Shown in pieces: positions 23,163-34,650 of a stretch of DNA of 64,000 bases. Source of the DNA: Synanceia verrucosa (taxonomy: Eukaryota > Chordata > Actinopteri > Perciformes > Synanceiidae). Numbering within the stretch: the stretch's first letter is position 1; the number at the start of each line of letters is the position of its first letter. The stretch is from the NCBI GenBank assembly GCA_029721515.1, contig JAQQSB010001520.1, forward strand, positions 32,614-96,613, written 5' to 3'. Under the pieces are notes generated by a model. The model saw only the letters and a list, made by a program, of their open reading frames with translations. It was not told the DNA's origin and made no database searches. The position numbers and the translations under genes are program-made.

Positions 23163-24110
23163 GTTATTCTGCCATAACATGTAAATATACCTTTGTCCCT
23201 TCTCCATTCCTCTCCTCAATCTGAAGGTAACAACTTCATGTTGAAGAGGACTGTTTTTGACCAGGTGATGCTGGTGAAACGCTTGGAGGAGGAGCAGAGC
23301 ATCCTGTTAAAGGACATGTCTCAGCACGTCCTTTACCTCCTGAAGGAAGTCAAAGAAGTGGAGACATTCAGAGGACAGACTTTGGAGAGCCTCAAAACCA
23401 ACAGTATGTATGAGCTCTTCAAAGGAGAATCTTTTCCTCCACTCTGCAAACATGTTTAGTCCTACATGTGTAGAACACCTTCATATTTTTTCATTGTTAG
23501 AAATCTTGCCATGCGTTATGCTGAACTCAGCAAATGTTTGGTGTTTGTATTTGATATATGATGGAAACAATAAGTTATCAATATTATATAATATGATATT
23601 AAAATCAATAAATGATGCTCTGTATCAGTTGTTTTGTTTGTTTTCATTTACAGATTTTGGTGACCTGACAGAGGAGGCTGCACAAGGGCTCATCAGTGTC
23701 CTCAGTGGAAGACGTCTCTCAGTGAAAAGTCAGCACAGACAGGCTGTAGATGTGTACTGTAGCTTAGCCTCCATGGACTGTGATTCACTTCACACACAGA
23801 CAGAGGACAGTGAGGAGTGGGACGACAACGGCTTCACTATCCCAGAGTCAGAGTCAGAGGAGGAAGAGGAGTAAGGACCACTGCCTGACATTACTGAGGC
23901 ACTGCTCCACTTGTATGGTGTTATTTACCAGCCCTGGATGTGGATGTGATTTGATTGTTTTATAGGTGAGGTTAGGTGACTTTATTTGTACCTGTAGGTA
24001 GATTTGTTTTGCAGTGTAAACAGAGGATGGCATCTGCATTAACAACAAACTAGACAACAGAGTATCAACAAAGAAAAACAGACAAACCACAACAAGACAG
24101 AGTACTCGTA
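23163..24110 (+). pseudogene. KDZ transposase, last two exons, middle copy
   Basis: Plus-strand copy of the KDZ 3' end: an exon reading NNFMLKRTVFDQVMLVKRLE (about 23226-23402), an intron ending TTTTCATTTACAG at 23653, and the final exon DFGDLTEEAAQGLISVLSGR to the acidic EEEEE tail with TAA at 23872-23874. The upstream coiled exon found at 12150-11985 and 44330-44510 is deleted. About 230 bases of 3' flank follow before the LINE. It cannot be expressed as a transposase, but its last exons are open and close to the other two copies. Confidence 0.75.
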
Positions 24111-24349
24111 TGCTGCCTGGGACCAGAACAAGAACATTCCTTTTGGTCTCAACAACAGAAAATACCTGAAGATGAGTGGCAGAGGAAAAACTGGAGATTT
24201 TTTCTTTTCGTCTCGGTGAGAGAAAGCATTAAAAGATGAGTGGAAGGGGCAAAACTGGAGCTTGATTGCGTCATTATATGTCTGTGTTTTCGGTCTCTCG
24301 GTGGGGACTGTTTCCTTTATTTTTTAGATCTCACGTAAATAAACTGTAG
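24111..24349 (+). promoter_or_regulatory. LINE 5' leader with two H2A-like upstream mini-ORFs
   Basis: The leader contains two short ATG frames, 24172-24219 (15 codons) and 24236-24265 (9 codons). Both start with the eight residues MSGRGKTG and then diverge to a stop. The two 24-base blocks differ at three third-codon positions only. MSGRGKTG is the N-terminus of vertebrate histone H2A. They lie upstream of the LINE ORF1 frame, where mini-ORFs could affect its translation, or they may be captured gene fragments. Confidence 0.55.
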
Positions 24350-27300
24350 GCTAATTACCTCTTTTCAATATTTCCAGTGCCCAGTTGGGCAGCTGGCCAC
24401 AATGCCCCCCTGGTTAGTAAACCTGAACAATATGCATCTAAGTTTGGACAATACTGGGTGAGGTTGAGATACACTGGAGATGGTGATCTTCCCAACCGTC
24501 ATTATGTCGGTGAGACACTCCTCTTTGAGTCCTGTTGGATTAATGCCTCGGATGTATATTCTTTCATCGCGATGCCGAATAAGAGAGACTTTGAACTGTG
24601 TTTCCTCCAGGAAGCTCCTCTGCAAAGATTCCTGGAGGTACAAGCTTCAAACAAGCTGGCCATGAAGTGGAAAGACTGGTCTGTTGAATCGTCAATTCCA
24701 TTGGACATCACCACTTTAATTGTAAAATTTTGGACCGGTAGGATGTCGGATCATGATATTGATTGATACCTGCGGAGGTATTGTGACATCTTACACTCCA
24801 GTAAACCAGTGGACAGGTTTGGCATCTGGTATGGAGTACGGAGGTATAAAGTTAAACTCCGAACAGATGCCAACGGAGAACGGATTACAATTGCCACCTC
24901 AATTTCCCTGCATCCGTACAATGGCCGTATTATATATCCGGGCCAGTTAGTCGCGTGCTTCACCTGTCATTCCACCAATCATCAGGTGAGGTAGTGCCTG
25001 ACGGTAAAGTGTTGGAGATGTGGCGGTCTGGGCCCCAGAGCCTAAGAATGCAACCAGCAGAGTCTGTGCAGCCCATGTGCTCAAAATGGCCACACATTCT
25101 TCAGCTGTCCAGCATCTTACTCTTACAAGGCGAGATCCCAGCAGCAGCCTGATCCTCCACCAGGCACTTGGGAGCAGCAGAGACAGTCTGGTCCTGTACC
25201 AGTGCCATGGGCGCAACAACAGGAGCCGGGGCCATCAGCCCCACGAGAGCAGCAGCAGCAGCATGGTCCATCAGCCCCACGAAAGCAGCAGCAGCAGCAT
25301 GGTCCATCACCCCCACGAGAGCAGCAGCAGCAGCAGCCTGGTCCATCAGCCCCACGAGAGCAGCAGCAGCAGCAGCAGCTTGGTCCATCAGCCCCACCAG
25401 AGCAGCAGCAACAGCAACAGCATGGTCCATCAGCCCCACAGGAGCAGCAGCAGCAGCATGGTCCATCAGCCCCACAGGAGCAGCAGCAACAGCAGCAGCA
25501 TGGTCCATCAGCCCCACGAAAGCAGCAGCAGCAGCATGGTCCATCACCCCCACGAGAGCAGCAGCAGCAGCAGCCTGGTCCATCAGCCCCACGAGAGCAG
25601 CAGCAGCAGCAGCAGCTTGGTCCATCAGCCCCACCAGAGCAGCAGCAACAGCAACAGCATGGTCCATCAGCCCCACAGGAGCAGCAGCAGCAGCTTGGTC
25701 CATCAGCCCCACGAGAGCAGCAGCAACAGCAGCAGCGTGGTCCATCAGCCCCACAGGAGCAGCAGCATGGTCCATCAGCCCCACAGGAGCAGCAGCAGCA
25801 GCAGCATGGTCCATCAGCCCCAAAGGAGCAGCAACAGCAGCAGCAGCATGGTCCATCAGCCCCACAGGAGCAGCAACAACAGCAGCAGCATGGTCCATCA
25901 GCCCCACGAGGACAGCAGCAGCAGCAACAGCAGCAGCATGGTCTATCAGCCCCAAAGGAGCAAGCAGCAACAGCAGCAGCAGCATGGTCCATCAGCCCCA
26001 CAGGAGCAGCAGCAGCAGCAGCAGCCTGTTCCATCAGCCCCACGAGAACAGCAGCAGCAGCATGGTCCATCAGCCCCACGAGAGCAACAGCAGCAGCAGC
26101 TTGGTCCATCAGCCCCACGAGAGCAACAGCAGCAGCAGCATGGTCCATCAGCCCCACGAGCTCACCTGCAGCAGCAGCTTGGTCCCCCACCGCCCCGAGA
26201 GCAACAGCAGCAGCAGCATGGTCCATCAGCCCCACAGGAGCAGCAACAGCAGCAGCAGCATGGTCCATCAGCCCCACAGGAGCAGCAACAACAGCAGCAG
26301 CATGGTCCATCAGCCCCACGAGAGCAGCAGCAACAGCAGCAGCAGCATGGTCCATCAGCCCCACAGGAGCAGCAGCAGCAGCCTGGTCCATCAGCCCCAC
26401 GAGAGCAGCAGCAACAGCAGCAGCGTGGTCCATCAGCCCCACAGGAGCAGCAGCATGGTCCATCAGCCCCACAGGAGCAGCAACAGCAGCATGGTCCATC
26501 AGCCCCAGAGGAGCAGCAACAACAGCAGCAGCATGGTCCATCAGCCCCACGAGAGCAGCAGCAACAGCAGCAGCATGGTCCATCAGCCCCACAGGAGCAG
26601 CAGCAGCAGCCTGGTCCATCAGCCCCACGAAAGCAGCAGCAACAGCAGCAGCAGCATGGTCCATCAGCCCCACAGGAGCAGCAGCATGGTCCATCAGCCC
26701 CACCAGAGCAGCAGCAACAGCAACAGCATGGTCCATCAGCCCCACAGGAGCAGCAGCAGCAGCTTGGTCCATCAGCCCCACGAGAGCAGCAGCAACAGCA
26801 GCAGCGTGGTCCATCAGCCCCACAGGAGCAGCAGCATGGTCCATCAGCCCCACAGGAGCAGCAGCAGCAGCATGGTCCATCAGCCCCAAAGGAGCAAGCA
26901 GCAACAGCAGCAGCATGGTCCATCAGCCCCACCAGAGCAGCAACAGCAGCAGCATGGTCCATCAGCCCCACAGGAGCAGCAGCAGCAACAGCAGCAGTAT
27001 GGTCCATCAGCCCCACCAGAGCAGCAACAGCAGCAGCAGGGTCCAGCAGCGCCACAGGAGCAGCAGCAACAGCAGCAGCATGGTCCATCAGCCCCAAAGG
27101 AGCAAGCAGCAACAGCAGCAGCATGGTCCATCAGCCCCACGAGAACAGCAGCAGCAGCAACAGCAGCAGCATGGTCCATCAGCCCCACAGGAGCAGCACC
27201 AACATCAGCAGCATGGTCCATCAGCCCCACAAGAGCAGCAGCAGCAGCCTGGTCCATCAGCGCCACCAGCAGCAGCAACAGCAGCAGCATGGTCCATCAG

Positions 27301-30300
27301 CCCCACAGGAGCAGCAGCATGGTCCATCAGCCCCACAGGAGCAGCAGCAACATCAGCAGCATGGTCCATCAGCCCCACGAGGACAGCAGCAGCAGCAACA
27401 ACAGCAGCATGGTCCATCAGCCCCACGAGGACAGCAGCAGCAGCAACAGCAGCAGCATGGTCTATCAGCCCCAAAGGAGCAAGCAGCAACAGCAGCAGCC
27501 TGTTCCATCAGCCCCACGAGAACAGCAGCAGCAGCAGCTTGGTCCATCAGCCCCACGAGAGCAACAGCAGCAGCAGCTTGGTCCATCAGCCCCACGAGAG
27601 CAACAGCAGCAGCAGCATGGTCCATCAGCCCCACAGGAGCAGCAACAGCAGCAGCAGCATGGTCCATCAGCCCCACAGGAGCAGCAACAACAGCAGCAGC
27701 ATGGTCCATCAGCCCCACGAGAGCAGCAGCAACAGCAGCAGCAGCATGGTCCATCAGCCCCACAGGAGCAGCAGCAGCAGCCTGGTCCATCAGCCCCACG
27801 AGAGCAGCAGCAACAGCAGCAGCGTGGTCTATCAGCCCCACAGGAGCAGCAGCATGGTCCATCAGCCCCACAGGAGCAGCAACAGCAGCAGCAGCATGGT
27901 CCATCAGCCCCACAGGAGCAGCAACAACAGCAGCAGCATGGTCCATCAGCCCCACGAGAGCAGCAGCAACAGCAGCAGCATGGTCCATCAGCCCCACAGG
28001 AGCAGCAGCAGCAGCCTGGTCCATCAGCCCCACGAGAGCAGCAGCAACAGCAGCAGCAGCATGGTCCATCAGCCCCACAGGAGCAGCAGCATGGTCCATC
28101 AGCCCCACAGGAGCAGCAACAGCAGCAGCAGCATGGTCCATCAGCCCCACAGGAGCAGCAACAGCAGCAGCAGCATGGTCCATCAGCCCCACAGGAGCAG
28201 CAGCAACATCAGCAGCATGGTCCATCAGCCCCACGAGGACAGCAGCAGCAGCAACAACAGCAGCATGGTCCATCAGCCCCACGAGGACAGCAGCAGCAGC
28301 AACAGCAGCAGCATGGTCTATCAGCCCCAAAGGAGCAAGCAGCAACAGCAGCAGCCTGTTCCATCAGCCCCACGAGAACAGCAGCAGCAGCAGCCTGGTC
28401 CAACAGCCCCCCGAGAGCAACAGCAGCAGCAGCTTGGTCCATCAGCCCCACGAGAGCAACAGCAGCAGCAGCATGGTCCATCAGCCCCACAGGAGCAGCA
28501 GCAGCAGCATGGTCCATCAGCCCCACAGGAGCAGCAACAACAGCAGCAGCATGGTCCATCAGCCCCACGAGAGCAGCAGCAACAGCAGCAGCAGCATGGT
28601 CCATCAGCCCCACAGGAGCAGCAGCATGGTCCATCAGCCCCACAGGAGCAGCAACAGCAGCAGCAGCATGGTCCATCAGCCCCACAGGAGCAGCAACAAC
28701 AGCAGCAGCATGGTCCATCAGCCCCACGAGAGCAGCAGCAACAGCAGCAGCATGGTCCATCAGCCCCACAGGAGCAGCAGCAGCAGCCTGGTCCATCAGC
28801 CCCACGAGAGCAGCAGCAACAGCAGCAGCAGCATGGCAGCATGGTCCATCAGCCCCACAGGAGCAGCAGCATGGTCCATCAGCCCCACGAGGACAGCAGC
28901 AGCAGCAACAGCAGCAGCATGGTCTATCAGCCCCAAAGGAGCAAGCAGCAACAGCAGCAGCAGCATGGTCCATCAGCCCCACAGGAGCAGCAGCAGCAGC
29001 AGCAGCCTGTTCCATCAGCCCCACGAGAACAGCAGCAGCAGCATGGTCCATCAGCCCCACGAGAGCAACAGCAGCAGCAGCTTGGTCCATCAGCCCCACG
29101 AGAGCAACAGCAGCAGCAGCTTGGTCCATCAGCCCCACGAGAGCAACAGCAGCAGCAGCTTGGTCCATCAGCCCCACGAGAGCAACAGCAGCAGCAGCAT
29201 GGTCCATCAGCCCCACAGGAGCAGCAACAGCAGCAGCAGCATGGTCCATCAGCCCCACAGGAGCAGCAACAACAGCAGCAGCATGGTCCATCAGCCCCAC
29301 GAGAGCAGCAGCAACAGCAGCAGCAGCATGGTCCATCAGCCCCACAGGAGCAGCAGCAGCAGCCTGGTCCATCAGCCCCACGAGAGCAGCAGCAACAGCA
29401 GCAGCGTGGTCCATCAGCCCCACAGGAGCAGCAGCATGGTGCATCAGCCCCACAGGAGCAGCAACAGCAGCATGGTCCATCAGCCCCAGAGGAGCAGCAA
29501 CAACAGCAGCAGCATGGTCCATCAGCCCCACGAGAGCAGCAGCAACAGCAGCAGCATGGTCCATCAGCCCCACAGGAGCAGCAGCAGCAGCTTGGTCCAT
29601 CAGCCCCACGAGAGCAGCAGCAACAGCAGCAGCGTGGTCCATCAGCCCCACAGGAGCAGCAGCATGGTCCATCAGCCCCACAGGAGCAGCAGCAGCATGG
29701 TCCATCAGCCCCAAAGGAGCAAGCAGCAACAGCAGCAGCATGGTCCATCAGCCCCACCAGAGCAGCAACAGCAGCAGCATGGTCCATCAGCCCCACAGGA
29801 GCAGCAGCAGCAACAGCAGCAGTATGGTCCATCAGCCCCACCAGAGCAGCAGCAGCAGCAGCTTGGTCCATCACCCCCACAGGAGCAGCAGCAACAGCAG
29901 CAGCATGGTCCATCAGCCCCAAAGGAGCAAGCAGCAACAGCAGCAGCATGGTCCATCAGCCCCACGAGAACAGCAGCAGCAGCAACAGCAGCAGCATGGT
30001 CCATCAGCCCCACAGGAGCAGCACCAACATCAGCAGCATGGTCCATCAGCCCCACAAGAGCAGCAGCAGCAGCCTGGTCCATCAGCCCCACGAGAGCAGC
30101 AGCAACAGCAGCAGCATGGTCCATCAGCCCCACAGGAGCAGCAGCATGGTCCATCAGCCCCACAGGAGCAGCAGCAACATCAGCAGCATGGTCCATCAGC
30201 CCCACGAGGACAGCAGCAGCAGCAACAACAGCAGCATGGTCCATCAGCCCCACGAGGACAGCAGCAGCAGCAACAGCAGCAGCATGGTCTATCAGCCCCA

Positions 30301-33300
30301 AAGGAGCAAGCAGCAACAGCAGCAGCCTGTTCCATCAGCCCCACGAGAACAGCAGCAGCAGCAGCTTGGTCCATCAGCCCCACGAGAGCAACAGCAGCAG
30401 CAGCTTGGTCCATCAGCCCCACGAGAGCAACAGCAGCAGCAGCATGGTCCATCAGCCCCACAGGAGCAGCAACAGCAGCAGCAGCATGGTCCATCAGCCC
30501 CACAGGAGCAGCAGCATGGTCCATCAGCCCCACAGGAGCAGCAACAGCAGCAGCAGCATGGTCCATCAGCCCCACAGGAGCAGCAACAGCAGCAGCAGCA
30601 TGGTCCATCAGCCCCACAGGAGCAGCAACAACATCAGCAGCATGGTCCATCAGCCCCACGAGGACAGCAGCAGCAGCAACAGCAGCAGCGTGGTCCATCA
30701 GCCCCACAGGAGCAGCAGCATGGTCCATCAGCCCCACAGGAGCAGCAGCAACATCAGCAGCATGGTCCATCAGCCCCACAAGAGCAGCAGCAGCAGCCTG
30801 GTCCATCAGCCCCACGAGAGCAGCAGCAACAGCAGCAGCATGGTCCATCAGCCCCACAGGAGCAGCAGCATGGTCCATCAGCCCCACAGGAGCAGCAGCA
30901 ACATCAGCAGCATGGTCCATCAGCCCCACGAGGACAGCAGCAGCAGCAACAACAGCAGCATGGTCCATCAGCCCCACGAGGACAGCAGCAGCAGCAACAG
31001 CAGCAGCATGGTCTATCAGCCCCAAAGGAGCAAGCAGCAACAGCAGCAGCCTGTTCCATCAGCCCCACGAGAACAGCAGCAGCAGCAGCTTGGTCCATCA
31101 GCCCCACGAGAGCAACAGCAGCAGCAGCTTGGTCCATCAGCCCCACGAGAGCAACAGCAGCAGCAGCATGGTCCATCAGCCCCACAGGAGCAGCAGCAGC
31201 AGCATGGTCCATCAGCCCCACAGGAGCAGCAACAACAGCAGCAGCATGGTCCATCAGCCCCACGAGAGCAGCAGCAACAGCAGCAGCAGCATGGTCCATC
31301 AGCCCCACAGGAGCAGCAGCATGGTCCATCAGCCCCACAGGAGCAGCAACAGCAGCAGCAGCATGGTCCATCAGCCCCACAGGAGCAGCAACAACAGCAG
31401 CAGCATGGTCCATCAGCCCCACGAGAGCAGCAGCAACAGCAGCAGCATGGTCCATCAGCCCCACAGGAGCAGCAGCAGCAGCCTGGTCCATCAGCCCCAC
31501 GAGAGCAGCAGCAACAGCAGCAGCAGCATGGCAGCATGGTCCATCAGCCCCACAGGAGCAGCAGCATGGTCCATCAGCCCCACAGGAGCAGCAACAGCAG
31601 CAGCAGCATGGTCCATCAGCCCCACAGGAGCAGCAACAGCAGCAGCAGCATGGTCCATCAGCCCCACAGGAGCAGCAACAACAGCAGCAGCATGGTCCAT
31701 CAGCCCCACGAGGACAGCAGCAGCAGCAACAGCAGCAGCATGGTCTATCAGCCCCAAAGGAGCAAGCAGCAACAGCAGCAGCAGCATGGTCCATCAGCCC
31801 CACAGGAGCAGCAGCAGCAGCAGCAGCCTGTTCCATCAGCCCCACGAGAACAGCAGCAGCAGCATGGTCCATCAGCCCCACGAGAGCAACAGCAGCAGCA
31901 GCTTGGTCCATCAGCCCCACGAGAGCAACAGCAGCAGCAGCTTGGTCCATCAGCCCCACGAGAGCAACAGCAGCAGCAGCTTGGTCCATCAGCCCCACGA
32001 GAGCAACAGCAGCAGCAGCATGGTCCATCAGCCCCACAGGAGCAGCAACAGCAGCAGCAGCATGGTCCATCAGCCCCACAGGAGCAGCAACAACAGCAGC
32101 AGCATGGTCCATCAGCCCCACTGGAGCAGCAGCAACAGCAGCAGCAGCATGGTCCATCAGCCCCACAGGAGCAGCAGCAGCAGCCTGGTCCATCAGCCCC
32201 ACGAGAGCAGCAGCAACAGCAGCAGCGTGGTCCATCAGCCCCACAGGAGCAGCAGCATGGTCCATCAGCCCCACAGGAGCAGCAACAGCAGCATGGTCCA
32301 TCAGCCCCAGAGGAGCAGCAACAACAGCAGCAGCATGGTCCATCAGCCCCACGAGAGCAGCAGCAACAGCAGCAGCATGGTCCATCAGCCCCACAGGAGC
32401 AGCAGCAGCAGCCTGGTCCATCAGCCCCACGAGAGCAGCAGCAACAGCAGCAGCAGCATGGTCCATCAGCCCCACAGGAGCAGCAGCATGGTCCATCAGC
32501 CCCACAGGAGCAGCAACAGCAGCAGCAGCATGGTCCATCAGCCCCACAGGAGCAGCAACAACAGCAGCAGCATGGTCCATCAGCCCCACGAGAGCAGCAG
32601 CAATAGCAGCAGCAGCATGGTCCATCAGCCCCACAGGAGCAGCAGCAGCAGCAGCAGCGTGGTCCATCAGCCCCACAGGAGCAGCAGCATGGTCCATCAG
32701 CCCCACAGCAGCAGCAACAGCAGCAGCAGCATGGTCCATCAGCCCCACAGGAGCAGCAGCAGCAGCATGGTCCATCAGCCCCACGAGAGCAGCAGCAACA
32801 GCAGCAGCATGGTCCATCAGCCCCACAGGAGCAGCAGCATGGTCCATCAGCCCCAAAGGAGCAAGCAGCAACAGCAGCAGCATGGTCCATCAGCCCCACC
32901 AGAGCAGCAACAGCAGCAGCATGGTCCATCAGCCCCACAGGAGCAGCAGCAGCAACAGCAGCAGTATGGTCCATCAGCCCCACCAGAGCAGCAGCAGCTT
33001 GGTCCATCAGCCCCATGAGAACAGCAGCAGCAGCATGGTTCATCAGTCCCATGGGTGCAGCAGCAGCAACAGCAGCAGGAGCAGCAGTCTGGTCCATTGG
33101 CCCCAAGGGAGCAGCAGCAGCCTCAGTTTGCTTCACCAGCCCTGACGGAGCAACAGGAGCTTCCAGATCCTCTCGGGCCTGCCTCGCAACAGCAGCGGAT
33201 GGGCAGCCTGTCGATCCGCAGGAAACGTCAGCCCCCCTACCAGCCCTCCGCTCCACCACTGGGGGAAACCCCCCAGCTACCACAACGACAGAGTGGCGCA

Positions 33301-33708
33301 CCATCCACAGCAGAGCAGCAGCGCTCAGTCCCCCTACCCGATGATTTCTCCTCTCCATCAGGTGAGGGGAGTCTAATTATACAAAGTGATGTTGATAGTG
33401 AGGTTGACAGTTGTGATGAAGCACAGGAGAAATATGAAAGTGCTAGTGAGAGCCCCAGTTCAGATTTCAGTTCAATAAGTCTGACTGCTGACCAAGGAAC
33501 CTGTAGCATCCCTCTCTGTCCTCTGTCTAATGCCAACTCAGACTCTTTCTCCCCTACACCCGAGTTTTTAGCTCCAACAATTAACGAGTCACATGAAGCA
33601 CCCTTTGAAATAGTAAGAAGGAAGAGACGATTAAAGCAATCTTTTCATAAGGAAAATAAAGGCTGGATGACAGGCTCTCACCACAGTCACCACCCTGATT
33701 TACGATGA
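24350..33708 (+). pseudogene. Tx1-type LINE ORF1 with giant Q-rich expansion, middle copy
   Basis: The frame opens after a TAG near 24347 without an ATG; a GTG at 24377 or a spliced start is possible, since a TTTCCAG acceptor-like motif precedes it. It encodes QYWVRLRYTG and DLPNRHYVGETLLF, an in-frame TGA at 24764-24766, then YLRRYCDI, FGIWYGVRRYKVKLRTDANG and the zinc knuckles CFTCHSTNHQV, CWRCGGLGP and CSPCAQNGH, with a TAG and TAA among them. A 7.8 kb Q/HGPSAP array fills 25210-33060. The tail resumes with SGPLAPREQQQPQFAS, an acidic serine-rich part (DVDSEVDSCDEAQEKYESAS) and a basic end, RRKRRLKQSFHKENK, stopping at 33706-33708. Entry and exit Q phases lie in different frames, so it cannot be read end to end. 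A normal ORF1 of this type, as at 47695-48900, would be some tenfold shorter in the repeat part. Confidence 0.8.
25210..33060. repeat. giant CAG-rich ORF1 minisatellite, roughly 220 units
   Basis: The unit is CATGGTCCATCAGCCCCACA followed by GGAGCAG and a variable (CAG/CAA)n, about 27-45 bases. Read in three phases it gives HGPSAPQEQQQQ, SSMVHQPHRSSS or AAWSISPTGAAA. Almost all six frames stay open: three plus-strand frames run about 2500-2650 codons, with minus-strand frames of up to about 660. Twelve variant units (GGAGCAAGCAGCAACAG, for example at 25950, 26890, 27100, 27475, 28330 and 28937) each shift the phase. Their spacing of about 208 then 377 bases occurs twice, 2.82 kb apart, so there is higher-order duplication. 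A single TAG at 32604-32606 closes one frame. Confidence 0.95.
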
Positions 33709-34650
33709 GCGTCCTTAAAATTGCCACCTGGAGCAGCTCGTGGTATTCAATCAAGTTCTTTCCGTCATCAAAAATTAATTATTTATTGAACACTGACTTT
33801 GATATTTTGTGCACCCAAGAACTGAGACTAAACACTCATGATGATGTCGAGGGCGTCTGTAAAATGTGGCACAAAGGTAAAGCCTTTATATCAATAGGTG
33901 AAAATCTGGCTGACGGAGTGGACATATCTTTTAAAAGTAAAGACGTTGTTCTCATCAGGAGACGAGACATAATACCAGGGAGACTATTGATGAGAGATTG
34001 TTCATATTGAGGTGAGAAATATGGAATCATAAATGTCTCCACCGCTTCTGAGAGAGTCAACAAAGTCTATTTATTTAAAAGACTCAGAGAATTATTGTTT
34101 GTGGGTTATAAAATCATTGTGTGTGGGGATTTTAATACAGTTACTGAAGAAAATGACAGATGTAGCTCAGTTCAGTTTGAGTTGAGTGTCGAAGGTAAAT
34201 ATTTAAAGGAAATATGTAATGAAGCTAACTTGATAGATGTGTGTCGAGCTGTGAATCCCCTCGGGAAAGAATTTACAAGGTTCGACACTAAAACCAAGAC
34301 ACGCATTGATAGAATTTATGTGTCATCACATTTCAAAGTAAATCAGTGTGCAACTGTTCTAAATAACTTTTCTGATCACCTCATTGTTAAAACATGTCTG
34401 ACATTTGGCTCCTCAGTCAATCGAGGTTTCTGGAAACTAAACACACAATGTTTAAAAGACACAGATTTATTGATTGAATTGAAACAAGAAATACATAAAA
34501 TAATAGAAATAAAAATAATGACCAAATCTGACATTAAATTATGGGAAATATTTAAAAATAGGATGAAAAACTTTTTACACCATATCTAATGAGGGGACAG
34601 ATTACAAGCAATATTGTTTATTAAGTTTCACAAGGTTTGGTATTAAGTAA
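33705..34650 (+). pseudogene. Tx1/L1-type LINE ORF2, endonuclease domain, middle copy (truncated)
   Basis: ATG at 33705 overlaps the ORF1 stop (ATGA). The frame encodes MSVLKIATW, then, after a short frameshift near 33730-33770, INYLLNTDFDILCTQELRLN (active-site Glu), DVVLIRRRDI, VGYKIIVCGDFNTVTEE, KTRIDRIYVSSHF and NNFSDHLIVKTCL with the C-terminal Asp-His pair. An in-frame stop lies at 34008-34010. It ends with GFWKLNTQCL and a helical segment and is cut near 34650 with no reverse transcriptase. It is the inverted sister of 6346-7285 and is not functional. Confidence 0.8.

Noticed and set aside
24172..24265. A real histone H2A gene
   Set aside because: Only the first eight codons match in each block. 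Both frames stop within 15 codons and the remaining H2A sequence is absent.
25020..32606. Giant open frames of about 2500-2650 codons as host glutamine-, serine- or alanine-rich proteins
   Set aside because: All three plus frames are open only because the minisatellite has no stops. The flanks are LINE ORF1, and the Q phase changes frame many times.
25123..33358. Minus-strand C-rich or A-rich long frames as keratin-associated or metallothionein-like proteins
   Set aside because: The CCCCCSCGADGP and AAAPVGLMDHA strings are the antisense reading of the same repeat.
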